Shown here: piece by piece, positions 43,215-51,167 of the stretch | How positions within the stretch are numbered: position 1 is the stretch's first letter | Layout: every line of letters starts with the position of its first letter | Source of the DNA: CAYMKL01 sp964390805 | Lineage (GTDB): Bacteria > Chloroflexota > Anaerolineae > VGOG01 | Length of the DNA stretch: 62,192 bases | Reading direction: 5' to 3' | Assembly (NCBI GenBank): GCA_964390805.1 | Contig: CAYMKL010000026.1 | Coordinates: 1 to 62,192, forward strand | Translations under genes and position numbers: made by a program | Notes under the pieces: model-generated | Told to the model about the DNA's origin: nothing | Seen by the model: the letters and a program-made list of their open reading frames with translations, nothing else | The model's database searches: none

Positions 43215-44508
43215 TGAGGCAACAAGACAAGACATTCTGACTGCTGTTGACGACCTGAGCGATGAACTGGTCCAGCTTGTGTCGGACATCGTCCAGATCC
43301 CGAGCGTTACGCCAAACTACGGACCCAGCATCATCAGGGAAGAAGTCCTAGGAGGGGAAGCCGAAGTGAACGAGTTCCTCAAGCCCGTGATGGATTCGAT
43401 GGGGCTTGAGACCGATTTGTGGGAGGCAGAGGAGGGGCGTGCCAACCTAGTGGGGGTGTATGAAGGAACTGGTGGGGGGAGGTCCTTGATCTTCAACGGC
43501 CACGTTGACGTACTGCCGCCGGGTAACGAAGAACTTTGGACGGAGGCCGGCCCGTGGAGTGGCACAGTAAAGAATGACAAGGTATACGGACGCGGAACCT
43601 GTGACATGAAGGGTGGAGACGCTGCAGCCATCATGGCCTTGAAGGCTGTCCTAGAGGCTGGCTGCGAACCCCAAGGCGACGTCATCATTGAGACCGTAGT
43701 TGGCGAAGAGAGAATGGACAAGGCTGGCACCAGAGCCGTGATCGAGCGGGGCTACACGGCGGATGCCGGCATTGTAATGGAACCATCGGCACCGCCCTAC
43801 TCGCTGGGCATACTGATAGCGGCCCCTGGCGTCTTGATCCCACAAATAACGGTACGAGGAAAAGCGGCGCACGCCTCCATGAGAGACGAGTTGGTTAGAG
43901 CGGGGGGGGCGGGAGCTGAGGTAGCTGTTTCCGCCCTTGACAAGGGATTCCTGATCTACCAGGCACTGTTGAAGCTCGAGGAAGAATGGGGACAAACCAA
44001 GAGCCATCCGGCGTATGGTCGTCCCGGTCACTTCGCGCTGTGCCCGAGGATATTCACCAGTGGCGTTGGTGGAGCAAGTATCCCAGATCATTGCTTCATG
44101 GAGTACGTGATTTGGCACGCTCCTCAGGAGACCGCAGAGCAAGTGAAGAAAGAGATCGAAGAGCAAATCAGTCGGTTCGCCAACACAGATGCGTGGTTGA
44201 GGGAGAATCCACCTGAGGTGGACTGGAGAGACTTCTGGTGGCCACCGTACGATGTTCCGCGCAGCGCACCCATCTGCAAGGCACTGGCATCTGCCTACGA
44301 GGCTGCCATGGGTGAGCCGGCAAGATTCTACGGTTTCGCGGCGGCCAACGACGCGAGTTTCCTGAACCTGGCAGGGATACCGACCGTCACGATTGGCCCC
44401 GGCCATTTGAAGGAGGCCCATGCCCCCAATGAGTATGTGAAAGTCGAAGAACTGGTCCATGCTGCCAAGGTGTACGCGTTGGCCATCGCAGAGTGGTGTG
44501 GAGTGTAG
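43207..44508 (+). CDS. M20-family metallopeptidase / deacylase (ArgE/DapE type)
   Basis: A 433-residue di-zinc hydrolase. His99 and Asp101 (GHVDVLPPG), bridging Asp133 (GRGTCDMKGG), Glu167/Glu168 (VVGEER) and a C-terminal His in GPGHLKEAHAPNEYV form the M20 site. A lid domain occupies about residues 205-330. Family members remove acyl groups from amino acids or cleave dipeptides. The start is GTG at 43207 with AAAGGAG upstream, overlapping the permease gene, so the imported molecule is likely an N-acyl or N-amide compound cleaved here. Confidence 0.85.
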   Translation: MIDEATRQDILTAVDDLSDELVQLVSDIVQIPSVTPNYGPSIIREEVLGGEAEVNEFLKPVMDSMGLETDLWEAEEGRANLVGVYEGTGGGRSLIFNGHVDVLPPGNEELWTEAGPWSGTVKNDKVYGRGTCDMKGGDAAAIMALKAVLEAGCEPQGDVIIETVVGEERMDKAGTRAVIERGYTADAGIVMEPSAPPYSLGILIAAPGVLIPQITVRGKAAHASMRDELVRAGGAGAEVAVSALDKGFLIYQALLKLEEEWGQTKSHPAYGRPGHFALCPRIFTSGVGGASIPDHCFMEYVIWHAPQETAEQVKKEIEEQISRFANTDAWLRENPPEVDWRDFWWPPYDVPRSAPICKALASAYEAAMGEPARFYGFAAANDASFLNLAGIPTVTIGPGHLKEAHAPNEYVKVEELVHAAKVYALAIAEWCGV

Positions 44509-44560
44509 CAAGCTGATTCTCAGTTTCGTCAGGGTTTGCTGGTTGTAGGAGGATAGAGAT

Positions 44561-45955
44561 ATGAGTGACTCTTTTGTCCATCGGTTCATTCCCAATTCGG
44601 CCCCAGGGGTCAGAGAGTCCATGCTGAAGAAAATCGGCATCGCGGACGTTGAGCAGATCTACGAGGAGATCCCCGAAGAGCTTCGCTTCAAGGGAGAGTT
44701 GAACATACCCAAGAGCCCTGCATCAGAACTCGAGGTAGCGAAGCGAATCAAGGCGTTGCTTGCCAAGAACAAGACTACCGAGGAACTCCTGAGCTTCCTA
44801 GGAGCAGGTTGCTGGCCGCACTACGTTCCGGCCTTGTGCGACGAGATCATCGGCCGTTCCGAGTTCTTGACCGCCTATGCTGGCGCAGAGTACTCAGACT
44901 ATGGAAGGTACCAAAGTATGTTTGAATTCCAAAGCATGATGGGCGACCTTCTTGCCCTGGATGTGGTCAGCGCGCCCGTGTATGATGGGCCTTCTGCCAG
45001 TGGCGACGCCGTGCAGATGGCGTATCGGGCTACGGGCAGGAAGGAGGTGCTGATTCCGAAGCTAACGAGCCCGGATCGGCTGACAACAATGAAGATATAC
45101 TGTGACCCTTGGCTAGAAATCAAGGAGGTTGATTATAACCTCGAAACGGGGCAGTTGGATCTTAATGACCTAAAGTGCAAGATCTCTTCGCAGACGGCTG
45201 CCGTTTACATCGAGAACCCAGCCTACTTTGGATTCATCGAAGCTCAATGCGAAGACATTGCCCAGATTGCCCATGAGAACGGCGCGTTATTCGTGGTATG
45301 TATCAACCCAATCTCTTTGGGGGTATTGAGGCCCCCAGGCGAATATGGAGCAGACATTGCCTGTGGAGAGGGTCAGCCATTAGGACTGCACATGAGTTGC
45401 GGAGGGGCCACGCTAGGCATTTTGGCTTGTCGCGATGAAGAACGTCTCATAATGGTAATGCCTTCATTCATGACAGGGCTGACCAAGACCGTTGTTGAGG
45501 GTGAATATGGTTTTTCTCGGTATACGCTTTACCATAGAATGCATTTCGAGATTCTAGATAAAGCAAGAGCGTTCACCGGCACGGCGTCCTGGTTGTGGGG
45601 AATATCTGCCGCCGTGTATATGGCTTTGTTAGGCCCCCAGGGAATGCGACGACTGGGAGAGGTCAACATGCAGAAGGCGTATTACGCCATGGACCTGCTG
45701 TCCGGAATCAAGGGCGTCAAGGTCCCTGTCTTCTCCTCCACGCATTTCAACGAGTTCGTCATCAATTTCGATGGCACGGGAAAGACAGTGGCGGAGATTA
45801 ACCAGGCTCTCCTTGAGCACGGCATTCTGGGGGGGAAAGAAACTTGCAGCGAGTTCCCTCAATTCGGAAACTCGGCTCTTTACTGCGTGACGGAAGTCCA
45901 CAGCAAGGAAGACATAGACAGGCTGGCTGAAACATTGGAGGCTGTTACTCGATGA
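44561..45955 (+). CDS. Divergent GcvPA-like subunit (glycine dehydrogenase subunit 1 family)
   Basis: A 464-residue protein aligned along its length with GcvPA (compare 59068). Conserved blocks are FLGAGCWPHYVPALCDEIIG, FEFQSMM and ISLGVLRPPGEYGADIACGE. Loops that are nearly invariant in true GcvPA differ: the YTPYQPEISQG loop reads AGAEYSDYGRY, and the SHYDGAT motif reads PVYDGPS. It is the partner of the next gene, with a four-base stop/start overlap. No GcvH or GcvT gene lies in this operon. I infer a PLP-dependent amino-acid decarboxylase with changed specificity. Confidence 0.8.
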   Translation: MSDSFVHRFIPNSAPGVRESMLKKIGIADVEQIYEEIPEELRFKGELNIPKSPASELEVAKRIKALLAKNKTTEELLSFLGAGCWPHYVPALCDEIIGRSEFLTAYAGAEYSDYGRYQSMFEFQSMMGDLLALDVVSAPVYDGPSASGDAVQMAYRATGRKEVLIPKLTSPDRLTTMKIYCDPWLEIKEVDYNLETGQLDLNDLKCKISSQTAAVYIENPAYFGFIEAQCEDIAQIAHENGALFVVCINPISLGVLRPPGEYGADIACGEGQPLGLHMSCGGATLGILACRDEERLIMVMPSFMTGLTKTVVEGEYGFSRYTLYHRMHFEILDKARAFTGTASWLWGISAAVYMALLGPQGMRRLGEVNMQKAYYAMDLLSGIKGVKVPVFSSTHFNEFVINFDGTGKTVAEINQALLEHGILGGKETCSEFPQFGNSALYCVTEVHSKEDIDRLAETLEAVTR

Positions 45956-47565
45956 AAGGAGTCCAGGAGATGGATGCCAAAGAAACGACATGCGATGTCT
46001 ATGAGAGCATTGAAACAGGTTACCAAGCAGTCCGGTGGCATGAGCCGGTCATCTACGAGCTATCTCGCAAGGGGAACAGAAACGATATTGTCGGAGAAGC
46101 TGAGGAGGAGATAAGGGACAGAGTAGGCAATGTCCTCTCCCGAATTCCGGATAAGCTTCGCAGGACAAAAGCTCCTGAACTTCCTGAATTATCCGAACCC
46201 GAGATCATGCGCCACTACTTACGCCTGTCTCAGCAGACCTTTGGTTACGATTCTGGCGTCAATCTGGGAATAGGCACTTCCTCGATGAAATACAGCCCCA
46301 AGGTGAACGAGCAACTAGCTAGTCTACCAGGCTTAACTGCAGTTCATCCGCTACAGCCTGACGAGCACATGCAGGGCATCCTCGAGATCATGTATGAACT
46401 CCGCAATTGGTTGTGTGAGCTTTCCGGAATGGATGAATTCACCTTTCAGCCTCGTGGTGGTGCGCACGGTATATATGTCAATGCTTGCATCATGAAGGCA
46501 TACCATAGGTCAAGGGGGGAACCTGAGCGGGATGAGGTTATCACTACTGCGGTTTCCCACCCTGCCAATTCTGGATGTCCGTCCGCAGCCGGTTTCAAAG
46601 TTATCATCCTGTATCCCGACAAGGAGACGGGTAATGTCGGACTGGAGGCGGTGAAGGCCGCTGTTTCGGAGCGAACCGCTGGCTTGATGCTGACAGCGCC
46701 GTATGATACCGGAGTCTTTGACAGTCAGGTGGCTGAATATGTGAAAGTAGTCCATGATGCAGGCGGACTTGTCTCTCTGGACCAAGCCAACCTCAATGGG
46801 ATCATCACGAAGTTGAGGGCGAGAGACATCGGCGCCGATATGATGCACTTCAATCTGCACAAGACCTTCTCCACACCCCACGGGTCCTGTGGTCCTGGCA
46901 CCGGAGCCGTTGGAGTTACGAAAGAGCTCAGAAGATTCCTGCCCGTGCCCGTGGTGGAATTCGACGGCTCTAAATGTCATCTAAACTACGATTTACCGGA
47001 TAGCATCAGCAAGATCGGTTCGTTCTACGGGGTAGTCATAAATGTTGTAAAGGCCTACGCCTGGATTATGAGCATGGGAGCAGACGGGCTGCGTGAGGTC
47101 GCCGAGTGGTCCGTGATCAATAACAACTATCTGATCAAGAAATTGTTGGAAGTCCGTGGTGTCGGGATAGGCTGGCCAAACCGCACCAAACTAGAGCAGA
47201 CGAGGTTCTCCTTGGAGCAGCTAAGAGAGGACACGGGTATCGGAACCTGGGACGTCTACGAGAGGGTGGCTGACTATGGCATTCAGACTTACTCCTTCAG
47301 TCACTACCCATGGGTTGTCCCCGAACCCTTTGCCCCCGAGCCCACCGAAACAACATCCAAGGAAGACATTGACAGATTTGTCGAGGTATTCCAAAGGATC
47401 TCCGAAGAGGCATACACCAATCCGGAAATCATCAAAACCGCTCCCCACAGGTGTGTGATTCATAAGGTTGACCGAGAACCGCTGGAGGATCCCGAGACGG
47501 CAATCACAACTTGGAGAGCACTCCTGAGGAAAGCGCCCCCATCAGACTGTGCCACTATTAGCTGA
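45952..47565 (+). CDS. Divergent GcvPB-like subunit (PLP-dependent decarboxylase)
   Basis: A 537-residue GcvPB homologue. The PLP Lys (residue 304 from this start) lies in NLHKTFSTPHG, unchanged from true GcvPB. Active-site loops differ from the housekeeping copy at 60423: GSCTMKYNPK becomes GTSSMKYSPK, DSAHGTNPAS becomes SHPANSGCPS, LTNPNTLGLF becomes LTAPYDTGVF, and GDGANVN becomes LDQANLN. It also has about 40 extra N-terminal residues. An alternative start at 45970 has an AAAGGAG site. The fold and cofactor seem kept while the substrate pocket is changed. Confidence 0.8.
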   Translation: MKGVQEMDAKETTCDVYESIETGYQAVRWHEPVIYELSRKGNRNDIVGEAEEEIRDRVGNVLSRIPDKLRRTKAPELPELSEPEIMRHYLRLSQQTFGYDSGVNLGIGTSSMKYSPKVNEQLASLPGLTAVHPLQPDEHMQGILEIMYELRNWLCELSGMDEFTFQPRGGAHGIYVNACIMKAYHRSRGEPERDEVITTAVSHPANSGCPSAAGFKVIILYPDKETGNVGLEAVKAAVSERTAGLMLTAPYDTGVFDSQVAEYVKVVHDAGGLVSLDQANLNGIITKLRARDIGADMMHFNLHKTFSTPHGSCGPGTGAVGVTKELRRFLPVPVVEFDGSKCHLNYDLPDSISKIGSFYGVVINVVKAYAWIMSMGADGLREVAEWSVINNNYLIKKLLEVRGVGIGWPNRTKLEQTRFSLEQLREDTGIGTWDVYERVADYGIQTYSFSHYPWVVPEPFAPEPTETTSKEDIDRFVEVFQRISEEAYTNPEIIKTAPHRCVIHKVDREPLEDPETAITTWRALLRKAPPSDCATIS

Positions 47566-47608
47566 AGAACAAGCCTCACATGACTCATCATGGGAGGGGA
47601 ATTGAACC

Positions 47609-48760
47609 GTGGCTCCCAATCATGACACGCTCTTACGGGTGAACAACGATACTGCGAAGAGGAAGCTAGGCCTGATCGTCAATCCCATTGCAGGGATCGG
47701 AGGCAAGGTCGGCCTCAAAGGAAGTGACGGCCTGGAGATCGTCAAGAAGGCGATTGCATTAGGGGCTACGCCGGTTGCTCCTGCAAGAGCAACCCAGGCA
47801 TTGAGAGATCTCTCATCGTTAAGAGAGGAAATCGAACTCATTACCTATCCTTTCGAGATGGGGGAGAACGAGGCCAGAGAATGCGGTTTTGTGCCAATGG
47901 TTATTGGGCGGATTGCATCGGGCCAGACGACCGCCTCTGACACCAGGAGAGCAGCCCAGGAGATGATGGGATGCGGAGTTGAACTCCTCCTCTTTGCTGG
48001 TGGGGACGGAACAGCCAGGGATATCTACGAGGCGGTAGGTAGTAGGGTTCCGGTTCTGGGTATCCCTGCTGGTGTCAAAATCCACTCCAGCGTATTTGCC
48101 GTTAGCCCCCGGCGGGCAGGACAGCTGATTAGGGAGTTCCTCAAAGGGCGCGTTCAATTGCGCGAGATGGAGGTAATGGATATTGACGAGGATCTGTTTC
48201 GCAAGGGGCGCGTTTCCGCTCGACTTCGTGGCTACTTGAGAGTTCCTTTCGAGAGGCGATTGGTCCAGGGAGCGAAAGAAGGCAGCTTCGGTTCTCTGGA
48301 CCGGCAAGAGGTGATTGCCAAGTTTGTAGTGGATCATATGAATGAGGACTACTACATTCTTGGCCCGGGGAGCACCGTGAAAGCTATCGGCGAGGCGCTG
48401 GGGATTGATAAGACTCTGTTGGGAATCGACCTGGTTCATAAGAAGCAACTTGTCGGCAAAGACTTAAACGAGGAGCAGTTATTCAAGCTCATCACTGGCA
48501 AAAAGGCCAAGATAGTTGTAACCGTGATTGGGGGGCAAGGGTATATTTTTGGCCGGGGTAATCAACAGATCAGCCCACGAGTAATAAGAGAAGTAGGAAA
48601 AGGCAATCTGATCATCGTGTGTACGCAAGAGAAGCTGGTTTCCTTGAATGGTCCGCTATTGGTAGATACTAACGACTATGAACTAGATAAGTCCTTGGCA
48701 GGCTATATAAGAGTTATTACCAGCTATAACGAGGAGTCCGTTTGGAAGGTAGAGTGCTAG
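47609..48760 (+). CDS. ATP-NAD kinase / AcoX-like protein (COG3199)
   Basis: A 383-residue protein of the predicted polyphosphate/ATP-NAD kinase family that includes AcoX. It begins LGLIVNPIAGIGGKVGLKGS, and the NAD-kinase-like GGDGTARDIYEAV motif follows at about residues 132-144, with GIPAGVKIHSSVFAVSP after it. AcoX proteins occur beside acetoin-cleaving complexes with unclear function. In this operon it follows the GcvP-like pair by 43 bases. It could supply NADP or phosphorylate another nucleotide-like substrate. GTG start with GGGAGGGG upstream. Confidence 0.8.
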   Translation: MAPNHDTLLRVNNDTAKRKLGLIVNPIAGIGGKVGLKGSDGLEIVKKAIALGATPVAPARATQALRDLSSLREEIELITYPFEMGENEARECGFVPMVIGRIASGQTTASDTRRAAQEMMGCGVELLLFAGGDGTARDIYEAVGSRVPVLGIPAGVKIHSSVFAVSPRRAGQLIREFLKGRVQLREMEVMDIDEDLFRKGRVSARLRGYLRVPFERRLVQGAKEGSFGSLDRQEVIAKFVVDHMNEDYYILGPGSTVKAIGEALGIDKTLLGIDLVHKKQLVGKDLNEEQLFKLITGKKAKIVVTVIGGQGYIFGRGNQQISPRVIREVGKGNLIIVCTQEKLVSLNGPLLVDTNDYELDKSLAGYIRVITSYNEESVWKVEC

Positions 48761-48795
48761 TGACGACCACGCAAGTTAAAGAAGGAGAATAACCG

Positions 48796-50067
48796 ATGCA
48801 GAAGAAGAATCTGGTCTTGTTAACCCTAGATGAGGTGCGACCGGATCACACGAGCTGCTATGGGTACAAGCGCATCAGCACCCCCAACATCGATCGAATT
48901 GCTGAGGAGGGAGTGCTTTTCGAAGAGGCCATCTCCTCGTCCTGTTTTACTCCTATCTCTCACGCAGCTATGTTGACTGGTCTACATCCACCGCTGAATA
49001 GTATGCGCGATCCTTACAGCTTCCTGCAGGCCAGAACGCTGGCGGAGATGCTGATGGATCGTGGCTACCACACAGCGGGCTTCGTGGGCGTGGGGATAAT
49101 GGGAGCCCAGGCCGGCTTCAATCGGGGGTTCGAACTCTTCGACGAGCCCAAGGAGGACGAGGAGTCGTGGGAAATCCACCAATTCCCCGGCGACGAGCGG
49201 GGAGGGGAGTTTGTGCTAGGCAATTGGTGGATTCCGCGATTGCTAAAGTGGATTGAAGAGAACCACACGTCTCCCTTCCTTGTCTGGGGGCACTTTCTGC
49301 ATACCCACGAGGGCTCGGAACACCAACTTTTGGCAGATGGACGTATCAAGGAAGGGGAACTGTCAGAGTTCCGCTACTACGATGCCAAGATCAAGCTTGC
49401 TGACAAAGAGGTAGTAGGTGCAGTGATTGAGCTCTTGGAAAGGCTGGGTGTGTACGAAAACACAATCATCGCCGTTCTGTCGGATCACGGCACCATATTG
49501 GGCGAGCGCCCGCTACCCCGCATTCCTTGGCGCGGTGGCCATGCCTATCCCCAGCACATTACCATGTACGACCTGGACTTGCGTGTGCTTTGGGTGATGA
49601 AGGGACCTGGGCTTCCCGTAGGAAAGCGAACCCGCGGCCAAGTGCGAACCGTGGATTTCACTCCCACTGTGCTAGACCTAATGGGTTTCTCTACCGTGAA
49701 GGATTTCAACGGCACTACTCTACTGCCGGCTATTGAAAGCAGGATCTCAAAAGGGTTGGTAGCCTATGCCGAGGAGATATTCGAGCCCAGAGGATTAGGG
49801 GTACTACAGGCCATTCGAACAGACAGGTGCAAATACATGATTAACCGCACCCAAGGCGACGCAGAGGAATTCTACAACTTGCAGTCGGATCCTGATGAGG
49901 AGGTCGACCTCATAGACATCTTGGACGAGGAGGAGCATCTGCTGAGGAAAGAGGCCCGCGAGCTGTGTGATAGGTACATGGGTATGCAAGCCAGCCGAGC
50001 TCCTATGAGTGAGGAGGAACGTGAGAAGGTCAAGGCTCGGCTGCAAATGCTGGGGTACATGACATAG
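48796..50067 (+). CDS. Sulfatase/alkaline-phosphatase-superfamily hydrolase with Thr nucleophile
   Basis: A 423-residue cytoplasmic protein (no signal peptide). It starts LVLLTLDEVRPDHTSCYGY, the N-terminal metal-binding strand of the superfamily with Asp12; relatives normally have two adjacent Asp. The nucleophile loop is CFTPISHAAMLTG: aligned on LTG, the formylglycine Cys/Ser of sulfatases is Thr52. The C-terminal metal block is LSDHGTILGE, then RGGHAYPQH. Thr nucleophiles are typical of phosphoester- and phosphonate-acting members. It is the last gene of the operon, 35 bases after the AcoX-like gene. Confidence 0.8.
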   Translation: MQKKNLVLLTLDEVRPDHTSCYGYKRISTPNIDRIAEEGVLFEEAISSSCFTPISHAAMLTGLHPPLNSMRDPYSFLQARTLAEMLMDRGYHTAGFVGVGIMGAQAGFNRGFELFDEPKEDEESWEIHQFPGDERGGEFVLGNWWIPRLLKWIEENHTSPFLVWGHFLHTHEGSEHQLLADGRIKEGELSEFRYYDAKIKLADKEVVGAVIELLERLGVYENTIIAVLSDHGTILGERPLPRIPWRGGHAYPQHITMYDLDLRVLWVMKGPGLPVGKRTRGQVRTVDFTPTVLDLMGFSTVKDFNGTTLLPAIESRISKGLVAYAEEIFEPRGLGVLQAIRTDRCKYMINRTQGDAEEFYNLQSDPDEEVDLIDILDEEEHLLRKEARELCDRYMGMQASRAPMSEEEREKVKARLQMLGYMT

Positions 50068-50195
50068 AAGCAGACTTCCTCTCCGCGTTGCACGGGAGGG
50101 ACCGCGCGGCTCATAACAATGCCCAGCTATTCCCCTTAAGCAAGCTCTGTCATGCAGGAGACAGCAGTCGGGCAGAGAAAACCCCAAAGAACTTC

Positions 50196-50477
50196 ATGCA
50201 AACGATTGAACCCCACGGTGGAGTACTCATCAACCGCATTCTCAAGGTGCCCGAGGCCGAGGCCGCCCAAGAGCACGCCCGAGACTTACCTGCAATGCGC
50301 CTCGGCGACCGGCAGTGGTGTGACCTTGAGATGATCGACATGTAGGCCTACAGCCCTCTGACAGGCTTCATGGGTTGAGCTGATGATCGCAGCACCGTCG
50401 AGACTATGCACCTGTCTTCTGGCCTGCCTTGGACTATCCCCATCACCCTGACAGTGTCCCAAGAGTTCGCCATTTGA
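50196..50477 (+). pseudogene. ATP sulfurylase N-terminal remnant
   Basis: One frame reads IEPHGGVLINRIL, ARDLPAMRLGDRQWCDLEMI, a stop, AYSPLTGFMG, a second stop, then STVETMHLSSGLPWTIPITL. This is the PUA-like N-terminal domain and the SPLTGFM block of sulfate adenylyltransferase (Sat) in correct order and frame, interrupted by two stop codons and lacking the catalytic domain with its HxxH and QxRN motifs. Confidence 0.8.
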
Positions 50478-50531
50478 GAAGTGCGGAATACCAGTTTGGG
50501 ATAGGTTCTTGGTGTCTTGGAGGAGGGATAG

Positions 50532-50966
50532 ATGAACCGAATGGTTATCGCTACTGATAAAGCCCCTGCTGCGGTTGGTCCTTACTCCCAAGCGGTGCGT
50601 ATCGGCGATTTCGTGTTCGTTAGTGGGGAGATCGCGATAGTTCCCGGCACGGGCAAGCTCGCAGAGGGTGGTATTGAAGCTGAAACCCACCAGGTGCTGC
50701 AGAATATCTCGGCGATATTGGAAGCAGGTCATAGCTCAGTGAGCCAGGTGATTAAGACCACAGTCTTCCTACAGAATATGAGCGACTTTACTGCCATGAA
50801 CGTCATCTATGCCCAATTCTTTCCCGCCAACCCTCCGGCTCGATCAACCCTTCAAGTGACAGCTTTGCCCTTGGGTGCCCTGGTTGCCATCGAAGCGGTG
50901 GCGGTGATTGATAATTCAATCCTGGGAGGATCAGTAGATCGAATTTGTCACCCTGAGCGGAGCTAA
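50532..50966 (+). CDS. RidA-family enamine/imine deaminase
   Basis: A 144-residue RidA protein, which hydrolyses reactive enamines such as 2-aminoacrylate released by PLP enzymes. Marks are APAAVGPYSQAVRIGDFVFVSG, and PPARSTLQVTALPLGALVAIE with the catalytic Arg and the Glu. Normal members end near AVAVI; here about 16 extra residues (ILGGSVDRICHPERS) come from a repeat sequence that runs into the gene end. It lies after the PLP-dependent GcvP-like operon, which suits a detoxifying role. GGAGGG ribosome-binding site. Confidence 0.88.
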   Translation: MNRMVIATDKAPAAVGPYSQAVRIGDFVFVSGEIAIVPGTGKLAEGGIEAETHQVLQNISAILEAGHSSVSQVIKTTVFLQNMSDFTAMNVIYAQFFPANPPARSTLQVTALPLGALVAIEAVAVIDNSILGGSVDRICHPERS

Positions 50967-51089
50967 GGGTCTCTTTCTTGCAAAGCGGAACGGGATTCTT
51001 CGTCGCTGCGCTCAGAATGACATAGTTTGGTATGTTTGGAGTCAGCCGGGATATTCCCTTACCCAGGAATTTGGATCTGCTGAGGATAA

Positions 51090-51163
51090 CCGATTGAAAG
51101 TTGGAGATTGGAAGTTGGAAGATGGAAATCGGAAGACCAACCTCCAACCTCCAACATCCAGCC
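51090..51163. repeat. TTGGAGATTGGAAGTTGGAAG / CCAACCTCCAACCTCC repeat (R3)
   Basis: A purine-rich run GTTGGAGATTGGAAGTTGG is followed by CCAACCTCCAACCTCCAACA, so the two can pair. It abuts the hydA start codon and replaces any recognisable ribosome-binding site. Confidence 0.75.
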
Positions 51164-51167
51164 TAAA

